6,314 nt of DNA from assembly GCA_028691595.1 (NCBI GenBank), contig JAQUZA010000199.1, positions 1 to 6,314 of the forward strand. The letters are read 5' to 3'. The translations under genes and the position numbers were made by a program. Every line of letters starts with the position of its first letter. Position 1 is the stretch's first letter. Below are positions 1 to 4,923 of this stretch, piece after piece. The notes below the pieces were generated by a model. The model was not told the DNA's origin, did not search any database, and saw only the letters and a list, made by a program, of their open reading frames with translations. The stretch is from Candidatus Rifleibacteriota bacterium (GTDB lineage Bacteria > Muiribacteriota > Ozemobacteria > Ozemobacterales > Ozemobacteraceae).

Positions 1-2072
1 GAAGTGCATAAAACCAGAGCTCCGCCCCGGGAAGCCCAGATAATGTCAAAAAGCGGCCCGCTGACCTTTTCGGCAAATATCGGGCTGGCCGGGTCAGGAA
101 TATCGGTGGGAATAAAAAGCCGGGCCCGCTGCTGGTAGTTAAATGGCGAAGGAAAACGCCCCTCGATGGGTGGCGGTAGAAGTTCTTCGCTGTCGAGGCC
201 AAGCCGCCCTCTGATAAACCCGAAATTATGTGCCGTAGTCATGGTTCCGGAGACCAGAACAGTGCAGGGAATCTTCTGAAAACAATATTCAAGCATTGGC
301 TTCGAGACTTCGATTGGCAACGAATGAAAAGCTGGATAAACGGCATTCTTGCGAAAGGCGGCCGTAAAAAAATGCACAAATATCTCGCGGTCAGCGGCTG
401 CCAGATCAAACATGATGTTAACCCCGGCGGCAGCTTCTTCAAGACGGGCGGCAAAAGAATTCAATTCAGTAACCGGCAGTTCAAAGCATTCGTTTTCTTC
501 AGATACCTCATCACCCAGCAACGAGCTGATCTTGCGTGCCATTTTTCGCATTCGGGCAGCAAGGCGTTTGCACTCATCACGTAGTTTGAAGGCAAAATGC
601 ACCAGAGCACCGTATTCGGCGCGATTTTCTTCGCGTTTACCAATGCGAAGGCGGTATTCTCCATACTGGGCCTTGGAAGGATCAGTTATAAAGGCTGTTA
701 CCGCATCAAAAAGGCTGCGGCTGAGATCGCCAATTTCGAGACGTGCCGGGATCATTTCTTCAGACAGGTCCTGGAGCAGGGCCGCCCTGTTTTCGACCTG
801 GAAATCACCGCGACCAAAAGAAATCATCGAATAAAGGTTGGCAAGCGTACCCTGCTCGCGACGGCCGCGCTTCTGATAGATTTTGTTGAGAACCCTTTGC
901 ACGCCCACTGATGTGGTACGAAAACCAAAATGCTTTGTGGCCGTTTCTTCAAGATTGTGGGCCTCGTCAAGAATCACCACCTTACATGCCGGGATCACAG
1001 CTGTTTGTGAGTATTCGGATGTATCAGCGCGCAAGGCGAGATCGGCAAAGAGCAGGTGGTGATTGACCACCAGAATATCGGCTTCAGAAGCAAAGCGGCG
1101 TGAGGTATAGAAAAAGCACTCGTTATATTCGCTACATTTGATGCCAGGGCAGCTGTCTTTGTCGCAGCAGATTTTTTCCCAGAGGGATTCGACCGGCACC
1201 CAGTTCAGGTCGCTGAGCGAGCCGTCAGTTGTGTTTTCGGCCCAGGCAACCAGGCGGTTAAACTGTTCGAATTCATCGTGCTCAAGCAAAAATTCGCCGT
1301 CACTGGCAGCCAGAGCTTCGCGAATGCGGCGCAGGCAGATATAGTTGCGTCGGCCTTTGACCAGACAGTATTTAAAGGGAAAATCAAATATTGAAGCGAG
1401 GAAAGGCAGGTCTTTGTTAACCAGCTGGTGCTGAAGGTTGATGGTATTGGTCGAAATGCCGACCCGGCAGCGATTGCGAATAGCGTAATGCACTGCCGGA
1501 ATGAGGTATGCCATACTCTTGCCAATACCTGTTTCGCCTTCGAGCATGGCGTGACACGGCTTGTTAATGGCTTCGACGATTTTTTCCATGAGATGTTTCT
1601 GGCCGCTGCGTTCTTCAAAAGATTCAAGACGGCGGGCAATGGCCCCACCCTTTGAAATAAAGGCGGTCATTTCTGCTGCATCGAGTTTTTGCGTCTGTTT
1701 TTCGACAAAAGGCTCGACCACAACGTAGAATTTATCGCATTCATTATTGTGTATGGCAAAACCGATGCCAGATTTGCCGCAGAGCGAAGCCACCGACAGA
1801 TCGGCATCTGATGGCATCAGTTCACCAGACGGGTGATTATGCAGCATAACGTCGCCGGGTCTGAGGCTACGCACAATTGCCGGGGCCGAATCTTCATTGC
1901 CACGGGCGAGAATGCGAATGTTGTCCCAGGTTTTATCAGCGCGACATGTTGCAGCACTGAGAACTTCGGCGCCCTGAGCAGCAGAAATGGCATCAATGAG
2001 AATTTGAAGGTTATCTTCGCCAATATTGACTGGCGAAAATGGCAGAGCCTTTTTTTTTCGGGGGGATGGCAT
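1..2072 (-). CDS. dinG: DinG/XPD-family ATP-dependent DNA helicase with N-terminal RadC-like JAB domain (partial, C-terminus off window)
   Basis: Superfamily 2 helicase of the iron-sulfur DinG/XPD group, expected to unwind DNA 5' to 3' at damaged or structured forks in the cytoplasm. The visible 690 residues run as follows. Residues ~20-120 form a RadC-like JAB domain with HNHPSG at 78-83 and an SxxD motif at 88-91, giving the JAMM zinc ligands H78, H80 and D91; E36 is a candidate for the conserved Glu. Walker A GETGIGKS is at 179-186, motif Ia STNTINLQ at 207-214, and DEAH at 369-372 after NHHLL at 337-341. Probable Fe-S cysteines are C246 (in KGRRNYIC), C308, C313 and C319. The arch region is ~385-600, SGTM (SAT-like motif III) is at 608-611, and GGALVLCTS is reached at the edge. 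The last motifs (V and VI, roughly the final 150 or more residues) lie beyond position 1. ATG 2072 was chosen because a near-consensus promoter ends just before it; ATG 2081 is in frame but lies inside the -10 box. The family is certain; the role of the JAB domain is unknown. Confidence 0.93.
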   Translation of the reverse strand, partial: MPSPRKKKALPFSPVNIGEDNLQILIDAISAAQGAEVLSAATCRADKTWDNIRILARGNEDSAPAIVRSLRPGDVMLHNHPSGELMPSDADLSVASLCGKSGIGFAIHNNECDKFYVVVEPFVEKQTQKLDAAEMTAFISKGGAIARRLESFEERSGQKHLMEKIVEAINKPCHAMLEGETGIGKSMAYLIPAVHYAIRNRCRVGISTNTINLQHQLVNKDLPFLASIFDFPFKYCLVKGRRNYICLRRIREALAASDGEFLLEHDEFEQFNRLVAWAENTTDGSLSDLNWVPVESLWEKICCDKDSCPGIKCSEYNECFFYTSRRFASEADILVVNHHLLFADLALRADTSEYSQTAVIPACKVVILDEAHNLEETATKHFGFRTTSVGVQRVLNKIYQKRGRREQGTLANLYSMISFGRGDFQVENRAALLQDLSEEMIPARLEIGDLSRSLFDAVTAFITDPSKAQYGEYRLRIGKREENRAEYGALVHFAFKLRDECKRLAARMRKMARKISSLLGDEVSEENECFELPVTELNSFAARLEEAAAGVNIMFDLAAADREIFVHFFTAAFRKNAVYPAFHSLPIEVSKPMLEYCFQKIPCTVLVSGTMTTAHNFGFIRGRLGLDSEELLPPPIEGRFPSPFNYQQRARLFIPTDIPDPASPIFAEKVSGPLFDIIWASRGGALVLCT
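2050..2065. repeat. Adjacent homopolymer runs in helicase codons 3-8
   Basis: On the plus strand a run of nine T (2050-2058) is followed by one C and six G (2060-2065). In the helicase reading frame these are C6 and A9 tracts within codons 3-8, just after the start codon. Tracts of this length can be prone to replication or transcription slippage, and a one-base change would kill the reading frame. Whether they vary is unknown. They may simply encode the basic stretch PRKKK. Confidence 0.6.
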
Positions 2073-2079
2073 GCGGTGC

Positions 2080-2108
2080 ATTTTATGGCGCGTCAGATTC
2101 TTTGTCAA
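2080..2108 (-). promoter_or_regulatory. Sigma70-type promoter of the helicase gene, predicted leaderless
   Basis: On the minus strand, TTGACA (2108-2103) is followed by a 17-bp spacer and TAAAAT (2085-2080), matching consensus in 11 of 12 positions. Seven bases separate the -10 from the A at 2072, which is the first base of the chosen ATG. Transcription would therefore start on the start codon itself. No Shine-Dalgarno sequence precedes either in-frame ATG (2072 or 2081), which fits a leaderless message. This is a match to known consensus; no start site has been mapped. Confidence 0.72.
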
Positions 2109-2128
2109 TGCCTCTTCTGAAAATAAAG

Positions 2129-2162
2129 TTATGCTTGACCTCAAACGCCTTTAAGGGCATAA
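2129..2162. promoter_or_regulatory. Possible operator: inverted repeat spanning the pfp promoter
   Basis: TTATGC at 2129-2134 is matched by GCATAA at 2157-2162, an exact 6-bp inverted repeat whose arms touch the -35 and -10 boxes. A second small dyad, CCTT-T-AAGG, lies between them at 2148-2156. A repressor binding here would block the promoter, but short AT-rich dyads arise by chance and no regulator is encoded nearby. Confidence 0.25.
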
Positions 2163-2163
2163 T
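2135..2163 (+). promoter_or_regulatory. Sigma70-type promoter of the pfp operon
   Basis: TTGACC (2135-2140), a 17-bp spacer and CATAAT (2158-2163) match the housekeeping consensus in 10 of 12 positions. The predicted start is near 2170, giving a leader of about 35 bases before the ATG at 2205. It lies back-to-back with the helicase promoter, with 26 bp between the two -35 boxes, so both genes could share upstream regulation. Confidence 0.72.
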
Positions 2164-2188
2164 AGCGCCGTGAAACTTTAAATCAAAC

Positions 2189-2195
2189 AGAGGAG
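2189..2195 (+). promoter_or_regulatory. Shine-Dalgarno site that decides the pfp start
   Basis: AGAGGAG lies nine bases before ATG 2205, the ideal spacing. An out-of-frame ATG at 2198 sits only two bases after this site and would encode just eight codons before a TAA overlapping the gene start. It is too close for efficient initiation, so 2205 is the start. Confidence 0.85.
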
Positions 2196-2204
2196 ACATG
2201 TTAC

Positions 2205-3413
2205 ATGGCAAAGCTCGTAGGTAACGTTCTTATAGCACAGGGCGGTGGCCCAACCGCAGTTATTAACCAGAGTCTGGTTGGCGCGGTTCTTGAATCAAGA
2301 AAGTTTCCTGAAGTTGACCGTGTTTATGGTGCTCTTCACGGTGTCAGAGGCATCATCGAAGAAGATTTTATAGATCTTACCCAGGCAACCACTCACAACC
2401 TCGAAAGAGTGGCCTGCACCCCCAGCTCTGCCCTGCTTTCGACCCGTGACAAACCAGATGCCGATTATTGCGAAAAGATTTTTAAAGTGTGCATGAAGCA
2501 CAATGTCAGATACTTCTTTTATAACGGCGGTAACGATTCGGCTGATGCCGTGCGTATCGTTAACGACAACGCCGCTGCGGCCGGCTATGAACTCCGCTGT
2601 ATCCATATTCCAAAAACCATCGACAACGATCTGCGCGTGACCGATCACTGCCCGGGCTACGGTTCGGCAGCCAAATTTGTTGCCTCAGCCTTTGCCGGTA
2701 TCAATCTCGATAACCGCTCGCTGCCCGGTGTTTATATTGGCGTGGTCATGGGCCGCAACGCCGGATTTTTAACCGCTTCTGCCGCTTTTGCCCAGAAATA
2801 TGAAGATGACGGCCCACACCTCATCTATATGCCTGAAAGAGTATTCGAAACCGAAGCTTTTTTGAAAGATGTTGACGAAGTTTACCGTCGCTTTGGCCGC
2901 TGCGTCATCGCCGTTTCAGAAGGTATCGTCGGAGCTGACGGCAAACCGATCATTTCTCAGCTGATCGGCGATTCAGAAAAGGATGCCCATGGCAATGTGC
3001 AGTTATCTGGTACCGGTGCCCTTGGCGACGCACTTGGCAAGGTAATTAAAGACCGGCTGAAAATCAAAAGAGTTCGTTCTGACACCTTTGGCTACCTGCA
3101 GAGAAGCTTTCTCGGCTGCGTATCAGAAGTTGACCAGGCCGAAGCACGCGAAGTCGGCGAAAAGGCCGCTCAGTTTGCCCTCTGGAACAACGTTGATGGC
3201 TCAGTCGCCATTCGCAGAACCGGTGACTATTCGGTCGACTATTTCCTGACACCACTTGCCAGTGTTGCCCGCGAAACCAAGCCAATGCCACGCACCTTTA
3301 TCAATGAAGCCGGAAACGGTGTGACCAGCGATTTTCTCAATTACGCGCGGCCATTGCTCGGCAGCATGCCCAGCTATGAACGTCTGCAGTGCCCCGCAGT
3401 ACCAAAGAAATAA
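2205..3413 (+). CDS. pfp: Pyrophosphate-type 6-phosphofructokinase (diphosphate--fructose-6-phosphate 1-phosphotransferase)
   Basis: Cytoplasmic enzyme of the phosphofructokinase A superfamily, expected to interconvert fructose 6-phosphate plus PPi with fructose 1,6-bisphosphate plus Pi. The reaction is reversible, so it can serve both glycolysis and gluconeogenesis and saves ATP. At 402 residues it has the length of the short bacterial PPi enzymes. Visible motifs are the phosphate-donor loop GGGP at 13-16, GGNDS at 108-112, PKTIDND at 136-142 with catalytic D140, MGR at 182-184 for sugar-phosphate binding, MPER at 209-212 and GYLQR at 296-300. K137 and D111 replace the two glycines typical of ATP-dependent enzymes, the classic sign of PPi use. 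N110 stands where ATP enzymes carry a magnesium-binding Asp. Related PPi enzymes also vary there, so this is probably a subfamily trait. First gene of an operon with its own promoter and strong ribosome binding site. Confidence 0.93.
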   Translation: MAKLVGNVLIAQGGGPTAVINQSLVGAVLESRKFPEVDRVYGALHGVRGIIEEDFIDLTQATTHNLERVACTPSSALLSTRDKPDADYCEKIFKVCMKHNVRYFFYNGGNDSADAVRIVNDNAAAAGYELRCIHIPKTIDNDLRVTDHCPGYGSAAKFVASAFAGINLDNRSLPGVYIGVVMGRNAGFLTASAAFAQKYEDDGPHLIYMPERVFETEAFLKDVDEVYRRFGRCVIAVSEGIVGADGKPIISQLIGDSEKDAHGNVQLSGTGALGDALGKVIKDRLKIKRVRSDTFGYLQRSFLGCVSEVDQAEAREVGEKAAQFALWNNVDGSVAIRRTGDYSVDYFLTPLASVARETKPMPRTFINEAGNGVTSDFLNYARPLLGSMPSYERLQCPAVPKK

Positions 3414-3419
3414 ACTTAA

Positions 3420-4742
3420 GTGAACGAAAAAAACAAAAAAAACATAGTAGATGTCGAAGGTCTGACCAGCAATGGTCAGGCCTTTGTTTCCATTGACAAC
3501 ACCAAGGTTCGGGTTGCAGGCTTTCTGCCGGGCGATAAAATTGAGCTGGTGATTGACGACAACTTTAACGTGCTCGATGCCAGTCTTATCGAACCCTCAC
3601 CCGACCGGGTCAAACCTGATTGCTTTTTTCATGGGCCATGCGGTGGTTGTGACCTTCTTGAACTCTCAGAAAAGGGCCGCAAAAAAGAAAAGCAGCTGAT
3701 GATCGAGCGTGCAATAGCCAGGCTGCCACAGAACCAGAATGTTTTTCTGCAGCCATTTCACCCCTCACGTGAAATTATCCGATATCTTCCCCGCGTCCGT
3801 CTGCACCAGAGCCGCAGCTATGAAGAACGTGAATCGGGGTTTCTTGCTTCTGAAAACTGGCCGGCCCCGGTGCCAGGCGGGGTTGTGCCCGTAACAGCCT
3901 GCGCCCTGATCACCCAGCCGCTCAACAGGCGACTGGTCGCGGCCAGAAAAATTTTAAACCAGATTCCGATCATGCTTGAAAGTCTGACTCTTATGTCTTC
4001 GTCTGCCCACAATTCTGACCGGGTAACCGGGCATGCCGTGCTGATGAAGGGAAAAACAGCCAGAAACTGTTTTAATGACCTGATAAAAGTTATGCGCAGC
4101 CTTAACCTTAAGGGTCTTTCGATCGCAACTTCTGACGGGAAGGTGAAAGAAGTTATCGGCCCTCTAAATGTCACCGGTCTTGTTGCCCCAGAGGTAGACG
4201 GCGGGCCCTACGATGCCGAACCATCATTCTTTGTCCAGGGCAATGTTTTTCAGAACCCGGTGCTGGTTCGCAAGATTGTTGAGTTATGTAAACCAGAACC
4301 TGGTATGCGCATTATCGAAGGCTTCGCCGGAGCCGGAAACTTTACCCTGGCTTTAGCCGCTAAAGGGGCACGTGTTGAAGCATTTGAATCACACCCTGGT
4401 GCAGTAAGAACCGGCCAGCGCAATATTATCCGCGGCGGTTTCGCTGAAAGAGTTAAGTTGACCGAAGGTGATGCGATTAAAGAGATGATCAAATGTCAGG
4501 CATTGCCCGATGTTCTGCTGCTTGACCCGCCCCGCACCGGGACTCCCGGTATCGGTCGTACTCTTGCCAAACTGCTGCCCCAAAAAATTGTCTGCGTCTT
4601 TTGCGATCTCGAGGCATTCGAGAAAGATGCGGCGGCAATTATCAAGAGTGGTTACAGGCTTTCTGAGGCAGCAGGTTTCGACCTCTACCCCCGCACCCAT
4701 CACGTTGAACTTGTATGTCTGTTCGAAAAGAACCAGGCTTAA
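3420..4742 (+). CDS. RlmD/TrmA-family SAM-dependent 5-methyluridine RNA methyltransferase
   Basis: Expected to methylate C5 of a uridine in rRNA or tRNA using S-adenosylmethionine. The 440 residues match the length of E. coli RlmD (about 433). A TRAM RNA-binding domain spans ~1-58. The iron-sulfur cysteines are C68, C74 and C77 (Cx5CGGC) plus C161. FVQGNVFQNP is at 271-280, the SAM loop GFAGAGNFTLALA at 301-313 and DPPRTG at 369-374. The probable nucleophile is C395 in VFCD, and the general base is E430 in THHVE. All catalytic residues are present, but the usual SCNP around the nucleophile reads FCDL, so the target base (23S rRNA U1939, U747 or tRNA U54) cannot be assigned. The start is GTG 3420: an in-frame TAA lies directly before it and no other start codon follows soon. 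Only six bases separate it from the pfp stop and there is no clear ribosome binding site, suggesting translational coupling. A7 and A8 runs (3427-3433, 3435-3442) follow the start. Confidence 0.92.
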   Translation: MNEKNKKNIVDVEGLTSNGQAFVSIDNTKVRVAGFLPGDKIELVIDDNFNVLDASLIEPSPDRVKPDCFFHGPCGGCDLLELSEKGRKKEKQLMIERAIARLPQNQNVFLQPFHPSREIIRYLPRVRLHQSRSYEERESGFLASENWPAPVPGGVVPVTACALITQPLNRRLVAARKILNQIPIMLESLTLMSSSAHNSDRVTGHAVLMKGKTARNCFNDLIKVMRSLNLKGLSIATSDGKVKEVIGPLNVTGLVAPEVDGGPYDAEPSFFVQGNVFQNPVLVRKIVELCKPEPGMRIIEGFAGAGNFTLALAAKGARVEAFESHPGAVRTGQRNIIRGGFAERVKLTEGDAIKEMIKCQALPDVLLLDPPRTGTPGIGRTLAKLLPQKIVCVFCDLEAFEKDAAAIIKSGYRLSEAAGFDLYPRTHHVELVCLFEKNQA

Positions 4743-4752
4743 ATGACTGGCG
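4739..4752 (+). repeat. Direct repeat, copy 1
   Basis: TTAAATGACTGGCG overlaps the methyltransferase stop codon (TAA at 4740-4742). It recurs with one mismatch exactly 100 bp downstream at 4839-4852. The pair brackets a palindromic repeat and a possible terminator. Confidence 0.7.
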
Positions 4753-4775
4753 GTGATCCAGGCAGGCAAAAACTT

Positions 4776-4800
4776 GATTCCCGCTTGCGCGGGGTGACGA
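4776..4800. repeat. Short palindromic repeat unit of the dispersed TTCCCGC...GCGGG type
   Basis: GATTCCCGC, then TTGC, then GCGGGGTGACGA forms a perfect 5-bp stem (CCCGC 4780-4784 with GCGGG 4789-4793) and a four-base loop, extendable by one T-G pair. Read on the minus strand it resembles the GTCATTCCCGCG...CGGGAATC units found scattered in intergenic regions of many bacterial genomes. That likeness comes from memory of such repeats and was not searched. Only one copy occurs in this window. Confidence 0.5.
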
Positions 4801-4822
4801 AGCCCCCCCGTAATTCTTTTTT
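4789..4822 (+). terminator. Possible intrinsic terminator of the pfp-methyltransferase operon
   Basis: CGGGG (4790-4794) can pair with CCCCG (4806-4810), extended by a G-T pair, with an 11-base loop. The stem is followed by a few A/T bases and a run of six T (4817-4822). It starts 47 bases after the methyltransferase stop. The stem is short and the T run is offset by six bases, so efficiency is uncertain. This stem shares its left arm with the palindrome at 4776-4800, and the two folds are mutually exclusive. Confidence 0.4.
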
Positions 4823-4849
4823 GACAAAGGACTAGAAGTTAAATAACTG
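4821..4849 (+). promoter_or_regulatory. Weak candidate promoter for the membrane-protein gene
   Basis: A perfect TTGACA (4821-4826) overlaps the end of the T run. At 17-bp spacing the -10 position reads TAACTG (4844-4849), a poor match. The -10 lies inside copy 2 of the direct repeat. If used, the leader would be about 70 bases and contain the hairpin at 4858-4900. The good -35 and poor -10 would suit an activated or alternative promoter, but this is speculative. Confidence 0.3.
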
Positions 4850-4852
4850 GCG
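4839..4852 (+). repeat. Direct repeat, copy 2
   Basis: TTAAATAACTGGCG matches copy 1 at 4739-4752 in 13 of 14 bases, the single difference being G to A at the seventh base. It lies 72 bases upstream of the membrane-protein start and overlaps the possible -10 region. Confidence 0.7.
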
Positions 4853-4857
4853 AAATT

Positions 4858-4900
4858 TGCTTCAAAACACGAGGATTTATTGTCAGACGTGGTTGAAGCG
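4858..4900 (+). promoter_or_regulatory. Hairpin in the leader of the membrane-protein gene
   Basis: GCTTCAA (4859-4865) pairs with TTGAAGC (4893-4899), and CACG (4868-4871) with CGTG (4888-4891). This gives 11 base pairs with a small two-by-one internal loop and a 16-base apical loop; a T-G pair can close the base. There is no T run after it, so it is not an intrinsic terminator. It ends nine bases before the ribosome binding site. It may be an mRNA leader structure or, as DNA, a dyad operator. Confidence 0.5.
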
Positions 4901-4908
4901 TTTGCGGC

Positions 4909-4913
4909 GAGGT
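4909..4913 (+). promoter_or_regulatory. Ribosome binding site of the membrane-protein gene
   Basis: GAGGT lies ten bases before ATG 4924. An in-frame ATG at 4915 is only one base after this site and is therefore an unlikely start; it would add just three residues (MCT). Confidence 0.7.
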
Positions 4914-4923
4914 AATGTGCACT

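Noticed and set aside
228..1655. Several plus-strand open frames (for example 228-584, 349-834, 597-911, 1138-1344, 1428-1655) opposite the helicase.
   Set aside because: Their translations lack any recognisable motif and lie antisense to a continuous, motif-rich helicase frame.
1205..2023. Minus-strand open frames 1205-1648 and 1817-2023 as separate genes.
   Set aside because: They are in another frame of the helicase gene. The helicase frame carries Walker A and JAB motifs across these positions.
1833..2120. Plus-strand 95-codon frame running into the divergent promoter region.
   Set aside because: It overlaps the JAB coding region and the helicase promoter, has no ribosome binding site, and its protein is not recognisable.
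2198..2224. Upstream ATG at 2198 encoding an eight-codon leader peptide before pfp.
   Set aside because: It is two bases from the Shine-Dalgarno, too close for initiation. It is more likely incidental than a regulatory leader peptide.
4776..4822. A CRISPR repeat or attachment site in the 4743-4923 intergenic region.
   Set aside because: There is only one palindrome and one pair of short direct repeats. There is no regular repeat-spacer array, cas gene, tRNA or integrase.
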